A stretch of 64,000 nt of DNA from Shewanella sp. Arc9-LZ (lineage in GTDB: Bacteria; Pseudomonadota; Gammaproteobacteria; Enterobacterales; Shewanellaceae), in assembly GCF_010092445.1 (NCBI RefSeq), contig NZ_CP048031.1, forward strand, positions 1,240,001 to 1,304,000, given 5' to 3'. Shown in pieces: positions 38,001 to 46,812 of the stretch. The translations under genes were made by a program, and so were the position numbers. Below the pieces are notes generated by a model. It saw only the letters and a list, made by a program, of their open reading frames with translations. It did not search any database and was not told where the DNA came from. The stretch's first letter is position 1. Every line of letters starts with the position of its first letter.

Positions 38001-38142
38001 TGACGGTCACTACCGGATTTTGTACGTCGGGCATTTCTCTAACCGACAGTTTAGAGAACGACACTAAGCCAAAAACACACAGTAATAAACTTAATACAAT
38101 CGCAACTACAGGGCGCTTTACCGCCGTATCACTTAGCCACAT
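35038..38142 (-). CDS. RND multidrug efflux permease (HAE1 family)
   Basis: 1034 residues, the full length of AcrB-type pumps. N-terminus MWLSDTAVKRPVVAIVLSLLL is the first TM helix; motif-A-type GLVVDDAIVVVENIFHH in TM4 has the proton-relay Asp pair; later VTKNGILIVEFANQLRDRG and RRLRPILMTAFTTLIGAIP. Proton-driven export of drugs or other amphiphiles through a tripartite complex. The ATG overlaps the stop of the adaptor gene (TAATG), so the two are translationally coupled. No outer-membrane channel gene is adjacent; a TolC-type protein from elsewhere is presumably used. Confidence 0.95.
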   Translation of the reverse strand: MWLSDTAVKRPVVAIVLSLLLCVFGLVSFSKLSVREMPDVQNPVVTVMTTYSGASATIMESKITKSLEDELTGISGIDEITSTTRNGMSRISIEFELGWDLTEGVSDVRDAVAKAQRRLPDEADDPIVSKDNGTGEPSIYVNLSSENMDRTQLTDYAQRVLEDRFSLITGVSSVNISGGLYKVMYVQLKPQLMAGRNVTTNDIISALNTENLETPGGEVRNDTTVMSVRTKRLYYSPEDFNYLVVHTADDGTPIYLKDVASVFIGAENENSTFKSNGIVNLSLGIVPQSDANPLDISLQVQQEVDKVQSFLPKGTQLVVDYDANVFIARSINEVYNTLFITGVLVILVLYIFIGQVRATLIPAVTVPVSLIAAFMAAYSLGYSINLLTLMALILAIGLVVDDAIVVVENIFHHIEQGEKPILAAYKGTREVGFAVISTTLVLVMVFLPISFMDGMVGLLFTEFSVMLAMSVLFSSLIALTLTPVMSSKLLKANVKKNRFNIAIDNGFNRLEQRYRSMVKWALHWRMAAPFIIIACIGGSYLLLQQVPSQLSPQEDRGVLFAFIKGAEGTSYNRMVANMDIVENRLMPLLGQGVVKSFSVEAPAFGGRAGDQTGFAIIQLEDWQDRDTDIKQALALISQTLKDIPDVMVRPMLPGFRGQSSEPVQFVLGGSDYAELFKWAQVLQQEADASPMLDGADLDYAETTPELVVTVDKQRAAELGISVAEIATTLEIMLGGRSETTFVERGEEYDVYLRGDENSFNSVTDLSKIYFRSSKGELITLDTVTKVEEVASPQRLSHTNKQKSITIKANLGEGYTLGEALDFLEQRAITLLPNDISIAYTGESKDFKENQAGVLIVFALALLIAYLVLAAQFESFINPAVVMFTVPMGIFGGFIGLVLTHQGMNIYSQIGMIMLIGMVTKNGILIVEFANQLRDRGLSLDNAIIDASARRLRPILMTAFTTLIGAIPLIVSTGAGSESRIAVGTVIFFGMAFATVVTLLVIPAMYRLISSSTHSPGFVEAQLNDAIAAQKAQQP

Positions 38143-39227
38143 TATTGTTGCTCCTGTTTAACAGGGCTTGTTTGAGCTTGCTTAGCTAAGTCTTTTACTT
38201 TGACACCATCACGCATATTTACCAGCCCTTGAACGACGATGTGGTCGCCGATGTTTATGCCAGATTCCAGTAACACTTGATCGTCAATTCTGGCGCCTAA
38301 CATCACTTCGGTGCGTGTGGCGATATTGTCCTGGTTGATTACGTAGACATAACGTTTGGTACCAGAATATTCAAGTGCTTGTACCGGAACAATAGGGGAA
38401 GACACGCTTGGAAATACCAGTGTCGCTGACATCATCATACCGGGCTTTAATTGACCCTTTTGATTATCAAACTGACTGCGAATATTGAGATTGAGTGTTT
38501 GTGAATTGACGCGTGGATCAATAGCGATAATCTTGCCAGTAAAAATGGTTTTATTCCATGCTCTGCTGGAAGCGTTTACCGACATTCCTGTACTTAACAA
38601 AGAGAGATAATGCTCCGGCACTTGTAAATCGAGCTGTAACACGGATAAATCATCAAGTGATAATAGTGACTCATTGATACTGACCATCTTGCCGCGACTG
38701 AAGTTAACCAAACCAGTGTTTCCGGAAAATGGCGCGGCTAGAGTATGGTAATCCAGATCTGTTTTGGCTGATTCAAGGCGAGCGAAAGCAATATCAACAC
38801 TGGACTTTTGAGCTTCTATTTCTGTTTGAGTGATGGCGTTAACGTGAATCAACTTGTTAAACTCATTAAGCTTACGCACTTCATCTTGATAATAGGCTTG
38901 CGCTTCGGTTACGCTGGCTTTTGCTTTGCGGTTATCAAGTGTCAGTAGTGCTTGGCCTTTATTGACGTATTGGTTAGATGTGACTGCTATGCTGTCTATT
39001 TTTCCTGCGACTTGTGGCGCGATCATTACCGAGTGAGTTGCCGCCAGTTTTCCTATTAAGGTAATTGATTGCGAAAGCTCATGTTGTTCAACGGTGGCGG
39101 TGACGACAGGAACCACTTTTTCAGCGCGAGGAGGTGTGGGCGCGGCAACACCATTGGAAATAAACCCAACATATCCCATCATCAATACGGTAGTCGAAAA
39201 AAGACATTGGCTAAGTTTTTTGATCAT
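38142..39227 (-). CDS. RND efflux periplasmic adaptor subunit
   Basis: 361 residues, HlyD/AcrA family. Signal peptide (CLFSTTVLMMGYVGF), then the split lipoyl domain (IAPQVAGKIDSIAVTSNQYV...GQALLTLD and HTLAAPFSGNTG), coiled-coil hairpin between, beta-barrel and MP domain (GMMMSATLVFP). No lipobox Cys. It forms the periplasmic link of the pump encoded by the next gene, with which it shares one base. Confidence 0.93.
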   Translation of the reverse strand: MIKKLSQCLFSTTVLMMGYVGFISNGVAAPTPPRAEKVVPVVTATVEQHELSQSITLIGKLAATHSVMIAPQVAGKIDSIAVTSNQYVNKGQALLTLDNRKAKASVTEAQAYYQDEVRKLNEFNKLIHVNAITQTEIEAQKSSVDIAFARLESAKTDLDYHTLAAPFSGNTGLVNFSRGKMVSINESLLSLDDLSVLQLDLQVPEHYLSLLSTGMSVNASSRAWNKTIFTGKIIAIDPRVNSQTLNLNIRSQFDNQKGQLKPGMMMSATLVFPSVSSPIVPVQALEYSGTKRYVYVINQDNIATRTEVMLGARIDDQVLLESGINIGDHIVVQGLVNMRDGVKVKDLAKQAQTSPVKQEQQ

Positions 39228-39411
39228 TTAAGTACACATCTCTATAAGCAATAATTGATGATGTCGTTACAAGACGACATTGGCTAACGACTAGCCCGTG
39301 ATTGATGCAAGCTTATTGTAATTATATTTGCTTAACCAAGCGTAAAGTAATGTAAATCTTTTAATTTTCTTTGTAACAAGGCGCATATCAATAGTGGGTT
39401 TTGATGATGCT

Positions 39412-39449
39412 ATAGCAACAAAAAAGCCATATCCGAAGATATGGCTTTG
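39412..39449 (-). terminator. Terminator after the coiled-coil protein gene
   Basis: On the minus strand GCCATATC-TTCG-GATATGGC then TTTTTTG: an 8-bp stem capped by a stable C(UUCG)G loop and a T run. Confidence 0.9.
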
Positions 39450-39502
39450 ATTTATGTCAGCCAGGCTGAACAAATAGTTATGTTAAAACACTGGTTGAAA
39501 CA

Positions 39503-40747
39503 TTACTTCTCGATAGGCTCGTTAGTAAATTCAATGTTTTGCTTTTTATTGACAGGTGTAACACCCATAAAGTATTCATAACCTTTATCTGATGATTTCT
39601 TTTTGGCATCATCATCACTTAACTTAATACTGGTTTGGTCTGAAAATAAGGTGTATTTAGCCTTAGTTTTTTGGACTACAGGCTGCGGTTTAGCTGATGG
39701 TTTAAGAATGCCTTTTGGGACTTCTGCTGTCACTGCTTTAGCTTGGTTGCTGGCTTTGTTAGACGAAGCAACATTGGCAAATTTATAATTAAATACACCA
39801 TTGCCTTCAACATTTTCGACGCTTGATTTATCTTGATTTTGGTAAGACGCTAAAATGCCGTGTTTCCCTAAAGGGATCTCGTGAAAAAGTTTTTTACCCG
39901 TGCCTACTTTGGTGCCATTGATATACCAATCTGCTGGTACGTTACTGATTAAGGTAACCATCGCCGACTTAAGGCCTAATTCTTCATTTAACATTGAGTC
40001 AATTTTATCGTTATAAGAAGGCTTAAAGTTCATTGCCACTTTATAATGCAAATCGCCTCTCATATTCATATTGGCGTCGATAACTTCATATGACAATAAA
40101 ACACTTTTGTCATTTAAAAACGGCGACTCATTACGAGTATTGGATAAAATGCTGCTTTTAGACTCTTTCAAACAATCTGCGATAGTTTGATATTTTGAAC
40201 ACTCAGTCGAACCATTAATATTGACTGGCAGTGTGCTGCTTGATTTAGATAAATCTGCAATTAAACGATTAGTAATATCAGTTTTGAGTTTAAATAGTTG
40301 CTGACTTTTAGCGGCACGTTTTTTATTTATCGCCTCATATTCAGTTAATATTTCAACTTTTTCAGTTTCAAGGCGTTTACTGTCTTCTTCTGCCTTTAGG
40401 GTTAATTCATCGACTAAATTGACAGACTCTTCAATTTGTTTATAGGTTTCTGGAAGCCCTGTTTTAGCCCGAATAACCTTAGGTAATTCTGTAATAAGCT
40501 CATCGTAGCGCTGCTGTTCTGAAACAATTGTTTTTTTCAGACCTTCAACGTCATAGGCTTTTTTATTAAGCTGTGAGAATTTGTCATTAACAGTGATTAG
40601 CAGAGAATCGATATCGTATTGATTTTCAATTTTATTGAGAGTCTGCTTTTCTGATGTGGTAATGACTTCGAGTGCCGCAAATGAGTTGCTTGCGTATAAG
40701 CACAATAAAGCAAGGCTAATTGAACCGTATCTCACTGATATCTCCAT
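39503..40747 (-). CDS. Secreted coiled-coil protein with a PEGA-like segment, unknown function
   Basis: 414 residues. Signal peptide (ISLALLCLYASNSFA), then about 140 residues rich in K, E and L with heptad character (coiled coil), a Cys pair (ECSKYQTIADCL), and a segment NVPADWYINGTKVGTGKKLFHEIPLGKHGI that looks like a PEGA/carbohydrate-surface domain. The C-terminal 90 residues are polar and low in complexity. Similar N-terminal halves are found, as I recall, in Shewanella and Vibrio proteins that continue into a formylglycine-enzyme-like domain; no such domain is here, so it may be a short relative. Monocistronic by its terminator. Confidence 0.7.
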   Translation of the reverse strand: MEISVRYGSISLALLCLYASNSFAALEVITTSEKQTLNKIENQYDIDSLLITVNDKFSQLNKKAYDVEGLKKTIVSEQQRYDELITELPKVIRAKTGLPETYKQIEESVNLVDELTLKAEEDSKRLETEKVEILTEYEAINKKRAAKSQQLFKLKTDITNRLIADLSKSSSTLPVNINGSTECSKYQTIADCLKESKSSILSNTRNESPFLNDKSVLLSYEVIDANMNMRGDLHYKVAMNFKPSYNDKIDSMLNEELGLKSAMVTLISNVPADWYINGTKVGTGKKLFHEIPLGKHGILASYQNQDKSSVENVEGNGVFNYKFANVASSNKASNQAKAVTAEVPKGILKPSAKPQPVVQKTKAKYTLFSDQTSIKLSDDDAKKKSSDKGYEYFMGVTPVNKKQNIEFTNEPIEK

Positions 40748-40964
40748 TAAATTTCTCTACAAGCTGGAACCATCGACACTCTGTATTGCGCTGAGTGTAA
40801 TCAGCAAAGAGTAAAATAATCCGTTAATAATTTATAATACTGAAGTTATTTTGGCTTTACAAACAGATTGTGGTGCATTGCTCACAATAAATTGACAAAT
40901 TTTTGACACTTGTCGAGATTTCGATCGTTAGTTTTGTAATAACCTTTTAAATAATGGCTAATAT

Positions 40965-40996
40965 AATAAAGCAGAGCGCTGAGGCTCTGCTTTATT
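40965..40996 (-). terminator. Terminator after ettA
   Basis: AATAAAGCAGAGC and GCTCTGCTTTATT are perfect reverse complements (13 bp) with a 6-base loop, between ettA (-) and the upstream side of the coiled-coil gene. On the minus strand the stem ends in TTTATTATATT. Confidence 0.85.
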
Positions 40997-41020
40997 ATTC
41001 AACACTTTATTGCAGACGAA

Positions 41021-42688
41021 TTATTTATTTAAACGCTTGTATTTTAATCGATGCGGTTCTACTACATCGGTGCCTAAGGTGGCTTTTAACCAAGTTGAGT
41101 ACTCAGTATAGTTACCTTCATAGAAGCTCACTTTACCTTCATCACGGTAATCCAAAATATGGGTCGCAATACGGTCAAGGAACCAACGGTCATGGGAAAT
41201 AACCATTGCACAACCAGGGAACTCTAATAACGCTTCCTCTAACGCTCGTAAAGTTTCAACGTCCAAGTCGTTGGTGGGTTCGTCGAGTAATAATACGTTG
41301 CCACCGGCTTGTAATAACTTAGCTAAGTGAACTCGGTTGCGCTCACCCCCCGATAATGAACCAATTATTTTCTGCTGATCGCCACCACGGAAGTTAAAGC
41401 GGCCTACGTAAGCACGGCTAGAAATTTCAGTGTTGTTGATGCGCATAATATCTTGGCCGCCTGAAATTTCTTGCCACACGGTGTTTTTGTCATTCATCGA
41501 ATCACGGAACTGATCAACCGACGCAATTTGAACCGAATCACCGACAGAAATAGAGCCACTGTCTGGTTGTTCCTCGCCTGAGATCATTTTGAATAAGGTT
41601 GACTTACCCGCACCGTTAGCACCAATAATGCCGACGATAGCGCCCTTAGGAACCGTGAATGTCAAATCATCAATCAGTACGCGGTCACCATATGACTTGG
41701 TTAAATTAGTCACTTCAATGACTTTGTCGCCTAAACGAGGCCCTGGTGGAATAAACAGTTCATTGGTCTCGTTACGCTTTTGGTAATCGTTGGTGTTCAA
41801 TTCTTCAAAGCGAGCCATACGGGCTTTACCTTTTGATTGACGACCTTTAGCACCTTGGCGTACCCACTCTAATTCTTTAGCAATGGTTTTTTGGCGGGCG
41901 CTTTCTGTGGACGATTCTTGGGACAAGCGCGCATCTTTTTGTTCAAGCCAAGATGAATAGTTACCTTCCCATGGAATACCTTCACCGCGGTCAAGTTCTA
42001 AAATCCAGCCAGCAGCATTATCTAAGAAGTAACGATCGTGGGTAATCGCCACCACGGTGCCGTTATATTCTTGTAAAAAGTGCTCTAACCACGCCACTGA
42101 CTCTGCATCCAAATGGTTGGTTGGTTCGTCGAGTAATAGCATTTCCGGTTTTTCAAGCAATAAGCGACAAATGGCCACTCGGCGTCGTTCACCACCAGAG
42201 AGTACGGCAATTTTCTCATCCCAATCGGGCAGACGTAATGCGTTAGCTGCACGTTCAAGAATATGATCAAGATTATGCGCATCTTGAGATTGGATGATGG
42301 CTTCTAATTCGCCTTGCTCTTTTGCAAGTGCGTCGAAGTCTGCATCGGGCTCAGCATAAGCAGAATAGACCTCGTCTAAGCGTATTAGTGCATTTTTAGC
42401 TTCGCTTAGGGCTTCTTCGACGGCTTCGCGCACAGTTTGTTGTTCGTTTAAGCGCGGCTCCTGCGGTAAGTAGCCAATTTTTAACCCAGGCATTGGGCGT
42501 GCTTCACCTTCAATTTCGGTATCTATTCCCGCCATGATGCGCAGCAATGTTGATTTACCCGAACCGTTTAACCCGAGCACACCAATCTTAGCGCCAGGAA
42601 AGAAGCTTAATGAAATGTCTTTTAATATTTGCTTTTTGGGTGGGACAATTTTACCCACACGAAGCATGCTGTATACAAATTGAGCCAT
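41021..42688 (-). CDS. ettA: Energy-dependent translational throttle protein EttA (ABC-F)
   Basis: 555 residues, as in E. coli EttA (YjjK). Two ABC domains with Walker A GLNGSGKST and GANGAGKST, signatures LSGGERRRVAIC and LSGGERNRVHLA, and the linker between them (KELEWVRQGAKGRQSKGKARMARFEEL). Gates the first steps of translation elongation according to ATP/ADP at the ribosomal E site. No membrane domain. Divergent from glyA. Confidence 0.97.
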   Translation of the reverse strand: MAQFVYSMLRVGKIVPPKKQILKDISLSFFPGAKIGVLGLNGSGKSTLLRIMAGIDTEIEGEARPMPGLKIGYLPQEPRLNEQQTVREAVEEALSEAKNALIRLDEVYSAYAEPDADFDALAKEQGELEAIIQSQDAHNLDHILERAANALRLPDWDEKIAVLSGGERRRVAICRLLLEKPEMLLLDEPTNHLDAESVAWLEHFLQEYNGTVVAITHDRYFLDNAAGWILELDRGEGIPWEGNYSSWLEQKDARLSQESSTESARQKTIAKELEWVRQGAKGRQSKGKARMARFEELNTNDYQKRNETNELFIPPGPRLGDKVIEVTNLTKSYGDRVLIDDLTFTVPKGAIVGIIGANGAGKSTLFKMISGEEQPDSGSISVGDSVQIASVDQFRDSMNDKNTVWQEISGGQDIMRINNTEISSRAYVGRFNFRGGDQQKIIGSLSGGERNRVHLAKLLQAGGNVLLLDEPTNDLDVETLRALEEALLEFPGCAMVISHDRWFLDRIATHILDYRDEGKVSFYEGNYTEYSTWLKATLGTDVVEPHRLKYKRLNK

Positions 42689-42949
42689 AATTATACTGTC
42701 TAATTGTCAACAAAGATGGTGATAATTCTACTGTATTATGTGCTGAACTCAACAGGCAATTGTGTGATTTTATCTAGCGTGCTTTTTAGACTCAATTCGC
42801 TAAACAATCTGCTAGCTTGGTGTTATCAACATGAATCGTTTTGTATTCAGAACACAGTGAATTTCATGTTGTTTGTACTGTAAATCATTATCGTTGCAGA
42901 GTAGAATACCGCGCAACCCTACTATATAGATAATGATGTTGGAGCTACC

Positions 42950-44203
42950 ATGTTGAAGAAAGCGATGAATATTGCGGATTATGATCCAGAATTATTTAAA
43001 GCCATTGAAGATGAAACTTGTCGTCAAGAAGAACACATTGAATTGATTGCATCTGAAAACTATACCAGTCCACGTGTGATGGAAGCGCAAGGTTCTCAGT
43101 TAACTAACAAGTATGCTGAAGGTTATCCAGGCAAGCGTTATTATGGTGGGTGCGAATACGTTGATGTTGTTGAAACATTGGCTATTGAACGCGCAAAAGA
43201 ATTATTTGGTGCAACTTATGCCAACGTACAGCCTCATTCAGGCTCACAAGCAAACAGCGCAGTGTTTATGGCGTTGTTACAACCTGGTGATACTGTTTTA
43301 GGGATGAACCTTGCTCATGGTGGTCATTTGACCCATGGTTCACCAGTGAATTTTTCAGGCAAGCTTTACAACATCATTCCTTACGGTATCGATGAAGCTG
43401 GCAAAATTGATTATGACGAAATGGAACGTTTAGCCATTGAGCACAAGCCTAAGATGATGATCGGCGGTTTTTCGGCATTTTCAGGCATAGTCGATTGGGC
43501 TAAAATGCGTGAGATTGCCGATAAAGTTGGTGCTTATTTGCTTGTTGATATGGCTCACGTTGCAGGCTTAGTGGCTGCAGGTGTTTATCCAACCCCTGTC
43601 CCACATGCACATGTGGTCACCTCAACAACTCATAAAACATTAGCGGGTCCACGTGGCGGGATTATTATCTCTGCTGCCGATGATGAAGTGTTGTATAAAA
43701 AGTTGAACTCAGCGGTATTCCCTGGTGGCCAAGGTGGCCCTTTAATGCATGTAATCGCAGGTAAAGCGGTTGCATTTAAAGAGGCATTAGAGCCAGAGTT
43801 TAAGGTATACCAGCAGCAAGTTGTTAAAAACGCTAAAGCTATGGTTGAAGTGTTTTTAGCTCGCGGTTACAAAATTGTTTCTGGCGGTACAGAAAACCAT
43901 TTAATGTTGGTTGATTTAATTGGTCGTGATTTAACCGGTAAAGAAGCTGATGCTGCATTGGGCAATGCCAACATTACCGTCAACAAAAACTCAGTACCTG
44001 ATGATCCACGTTCACCGTTTGTCACCTCTGGTGTTCGTATTGGAACGCCAGCAATTACTCGTCGTGGTTTTAAAGAAGCAGAAGCGAAAGAATTGACCGG
44101 TTGGATTTGTGACATTCTTGATGATGCATCTAACGCCGAAGTGGCTGAACGAGTGAAAGGTCAAGTGTTGGCATTATGTGCCCGATTCCCTGTATACGGT
44201 TAA
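42950..44203 (+). CDS. glyA: Serine hydroxymethyltransferase
   Basis: Converts serine and tetrahydrofolate to glycine and methylene-THF. 417 residues (E. coli 417). The start [16 protein letters not shown] parallels E. coli [15 protein letters not shown]-lysine motif [23 protein letters not shown] and [15 protein letters not shown] are present. TTGGAGC precedes the ATG. A -10-like TAGAAT lies at 42902-42907 without a clear -35; no PurR or MetR box recognised. Terminator follows before nrdR. Confidence 0.98.
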   Translation: MLKKAMNIADYDPELFKAIEDETCRQEEHIELIASENYTSPRVMEAQGSQLTNKYAEGYPGKRYYGGCEYVDVVETLAIERAKELFGATYANVQPHSGSQANSAVFMALLQPGDTVLGMNLAHGGHLTHGSPVNFSGKLYNIIPYGIDEAGKIDYDEMERLAIEHKPKMMIGGFSAFSGIVDWAKMREIADKVGAYLLVDMAHVAGLVAAGVYPTPVPHAHVVTSTTHKTLAGPRGGIIISAADDEVLYKKLNSAVFPGGQGGPLMHVIAGKAVAFKEALEPEFKVYQQQVVKNAKAMVEVFLARGYKIVSGGTENHLMLVDLIGRDLTGKEADAALGNANITVNKNSVPDDPRSPFVTSGVRIGTPAITRRGFKEAEAKELTGWICDILDDASNAEVAERVKGQVLALCARFPVYG

Positions 44204-44266
44204 TCGTCACTTGATGCCTGTTGAAAAGGTTTAGGTTAACCTTGCTCAACAAATAGGATAAACTTT

Positions 44267-44303
44267 AATGGCCGCTAATTGTTAGCGGCCATTTTGTTTT
44301 TTT
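44267..44303 (+). terminator. Terminator after glyA
   Basis: AATGGCCGCTAA / TTAGCGGCCATT perfect 12-bp stem with a 3-base loop, then TTGTTTTTTT. Confidence 0.92.
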
Positions 44304-44317
44304 CTGCAGGAGGTTCA

Positions 44318-44767
44318 ATGCATTGCCCTTTTTGTAGCGCGACCGATACCAAAGTTATAGATTCTCGATTAGTGGCTGATGGTCACCAAGTACGTCGCCG
44401 CCGGGAATGTACCGAATGTCATGAACGTTTCACCACGTTTGAAGGCGCAGAGTTAGTCATGCCTAGAGTCATCAAACGTGACGGCACTCGACAACCATTC
44501 GATGAAGAAAAATTGCGTGGCGGCATGCTACGTGCGGTCGAAAAACGCCCGGTCTCAATTGATGAAATTGAACAAGCATTGACTAAAATCAAATCAACAC
44601 TGCGCGCGACAGGTGAGCGTGAGGTGAATTCTGAAATGATTGGTAATCTGATGATGGAACAATTGATGAGCCTTGATAAAGTGGCATATATCCGCTTTGC
44701 ATCGGTTTATCGCGCATTTGAAGATGTATCCCAATTTGGTGAAGCCATTGCTAAATTGCAAAAGTAA
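44318..44767 (+). CDS. nrdR: Transcriptional repressor NrdR
   Basis: 149 residues. Zinc ribbon [13 protein letters not shown]...[12 protein letters not shown], then ATP-cone ([19 protein letters not shown]). Represses ribonucleotide reductase genes when dATP is high. A strong AGGAGG lies 7 bases before this ATG; the frame extends upstream to 44279 but that part is the terminator. First gene of the nrdR-ribD-ribE series, the usual enterobacterial and Shewanella order. Confidence 0.97.
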   Translation: MHCPFCSATDTKVIDSRLVADGHQVRRRRECTECHERFTTFEGAELVMPRVIKRDGTRQPFDEEKLRGGMLRAVEKRPVSIDEIEQALTKIKSTLRATGEREVNSEMIGNLMMEQLMSLDKVAYIRFASVYRAFEDVSQFGEAIAKLQK

Positions 44768-44785
44768 TGCTGCTTAATAATATCT

Positions 44786-44812
44786 GTTTTAATGGTTTTA
44801 ATGGTTTTAATG
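44786..44812 (+). repeat. Three tandem copies of GTTTTAATG
   Basis: A 9-base unit repeated three times between nrdR and ribD. Outside coding sequence. Probably replication slippage. Confidence 0.9.
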
Positions 44813-44840
44813 GCATTTAAGCAATAAGAGATTATCTCCC

Positions 44841-45986
44841 ATGTCTAACTGGTCCACCTTTGACACCCAAATGATGAGCCGTGCCATCGCGCTTGCCGAG
44901 AAAGGCCGTTATACCACTCGGCCAAATCCTTGTGTCGGTTGTGTCATTGTTTATCAGAATAAGATTATTGGTGAGGGTTATCATCAACGTGCTGGCCAAG
45001 GACATGCCGAAGTTAATGCGCTGAAAATGGTGCATGATAATGGCTTGTCTGCTGAAGGTGCCACGGCGTATGTCACTCTTGAACCTTGCAGTCATTATGG
45101 CCGCACACCACCTTGTGCTTTAGGCTTAATTAATGCCAAAGTTGCCAGAGTTGTGGTATCGGTGACCGATGCAAATCCACAAGTGTCTGGTCGCGGTATA
45201 ACCCTGTTACGTGAGGCTGGTATTAACGTTGATGTTGGATTGCTCAGCGAACAAGCCTATGACCTTAATCTGGGTTTTATGAAGCGGATGAAAACAGGAC
45301 TTCCTTGGATAACGGTAAAGATAGCAGCCAGTTTAGATGGTAAAACGGCTCTGTCTAATGGCGTGTCGAAGTGGATTACTGGCAGTGCAGCAAGAGCTGA
45401 TGTGCAAAAATACCGCGCTAGCCATTGTGCATTAATCACTGGTGTTGAAACCATTCTTGTCGATGACCCAAGCCTTAATGTGCGCTATGAGGCGTTAGGT
45501 GAGTTAACCACTCGCCATACAAAAGATGAAATCTTCCAACCTCTAAGGGTTGTGCTCGACAGTCGCGCAAGATTAACAGCAACACAGCAATTATTTTCAA
45601 TTCAAAGTCCTATTTTACTGGTTTCTGGCTGTCATTATCCCGAAAGCACCAAAGCTGCATTTCCAGATCACGTATCATTTCTTCAGTTAACGTGTGACTC
45701 GTCAGGCAGAATCCCATTGTTAGCTTTGCTAACATATTTAGGTCAGCATACTAATTCTGTTTTAGTTGAAGCCGGTGCTACCTTAGCCGGAGCATTTGTC
45801 GCCCAAGGGCTCGTTGATGATATTGTGCTTTACCAGGCGCCTAAACTATTAGGTAGCCACGGACGTAATATGTTGCAGTTACCTAATTACAGTACAATGG
45901 AGCAAACGCCGGCACTGCAATTAATTGATGAACGCAACGTTGGACAAGATAAGCGTTATATCCTCAGATATAATCAACCCTATTAA
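44841..45986 (+). CDS. ribD: Bifunctional riboflavin deaminase/reductase RibD
   Basis: 381 residues. Deaminase half: HAEVNALK and PCSHYGRTPPC (zinc ligands). Reductase half from about residue 150: KIAASLDGKTALSNGVSKWITG, VLVEAGATLAGAF. Carries out the second and third steps of riboflavin synthesis from the GTP-derived pyrimidine. No FMN riboswitch is present between nrdR and ribD. 73 bases after nrdR. Confidence 0.96.
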   Translation: MSNWSTFDTQMMSRAIALAEKGRYTTRPNPCVGCVIVYQNKIIGEGYHQRAGQGHAEVNALKMVHDNGLSAEGATAYVTLEPCSHYGRTPPCALGLINAKVARVVVSVTDANPQVSGRGITLLREAGINVDVGLLSEQAYDLNLGFMKRMKTGLPWITVKIAASLDGKTALSNGVSKWITGSAARADVQKYRASHCALITGVETILVDDPSLNVRYEALGELTTRHTKDEIFQPLRVVLDSRARLTATQQLFSIQSPILLVSGCHYPESTKAAFPDHVSFLQLTCDSSGRIPLLALLTYLGQHTNSVLVEAGATLAGAFVAQGLVDDIVLYQAPKLLGSHGRNMLQLPNYSTMEQTPALQLIDERNVGQDKRYILRYNQPY

Positions 45987-46049
45987 TGTGCGTGTTGTTC
46001 AGTCCAAAACCTGAACAACAGCAAAGTTTAACTGCAAAAAGTGAGTATT

Positions 46050-46709
46050 ATGTTTACTGGAATAATCGAAGCCCTTGGCACATTACGTAAAATTGATCGC
46101 AAAGGTAACGATATCCGCTTAACAGTTGCCAGCGGTAAGCTGGATTTAACGGATGTAAAGCTAGGTGACAGTATAGCAACCAATGGCGTGTGTTTGACCG
46201 TTGTTGAGCGTTTAGGTGATGGTTACGTTGCTGATATATCAGCTGAAACCGTTGACTTAACTGGCTTTAGTCGTTATCAGGTCGGTCAAAAGGTTAATCT
46301 TGAGAAAGCGGTTACGGCAACCACTCGATTAGGTGGACACATGGTAAGTGGACACGTCGACGGCATTGCAAAAGTTGAGCAATGCGCTTACAGAGGTAAA
46401 TCACTAGAGTTTTGGTTATCGGTACCGGCCCAATTAAGTCGCTATATTGCTCACAAAGGTTCGATCACCATCGATGGTGTGAGCCTGACTGTTAATGAAG
46501 TCGATGGTGCTCGTTTTAGATTAACGATTGTACCTCACACTGCAGGTGAAACCACGCTGGTGGATTTAAAAGTAGGCGATAGTGTCAATATCGAAGTCGA
46601 TTTAATCGCGCGTTATTTAGAACGTTTAATGCAACCGGAAACTAACCATGTGCAGCCTGCATCGGGCGTGACCATGGAGTTACTCGCTAAATCAGGTTTT
46701 TTACGTTAA
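46050..46709 (+). CDS. ribE: Riboflavin synthase, alpha chain
   Basis: 219 residues with two lumazine-binding repeats (MFTGIIEALGTLRKI..., GVCLTVVERLGDGYVADIS; and GHMVSGHVDGIAKV..., GVSLTVNEVDGARFRLTIVPHT). Dismutates two lumazines to riboflavin. MFTGIIE is the universal start; an AAGTGAG lies 5-6 bases upstream. Called ribC in E. coli. 63 bases after ribD. Confidence 0.96.
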   Translation: MFTGIIEALGTLRKIDRKGNDIRLTVASGKLDLTDVKLGDSIATNGVCLTVVERLGDGYVADISAETVDLTGFSRYQVGQKVNLEKAVTATTRLGGHMVSGHVDGIAKVEQCAYRGKSLEFWLSVPAQLSRYIAHKGSITIDGVSLTVNEVDGARFRLTIVPHTAGETTLVDLKVGDSVNIEVDLIARYLERLMQPETNHVQPASGVTMELLAKSGFLR

Positions 46710-46812
46710 TCGCGACAGTAAAATACCATTTGTACCCTATACATAATATGCAATACCAATAGATTTAATGCCTAAGGTTTAAATCAAACACTTACTAAAT
46801 AAAGGTCTGACA

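Noticed and set aside
42689..42949. PurR/MetR site upstream of glyA
   Set aside because: No sequence close to either consensus could be found by eye.
44768..44840. FMN riboswitch before ribD
   Set aside because: The gap is 73 bases and holds only a 9-base tandem repeat; no RFN element is possible here. The ribBX leader (103 bases) is also too short and lacks the motif.
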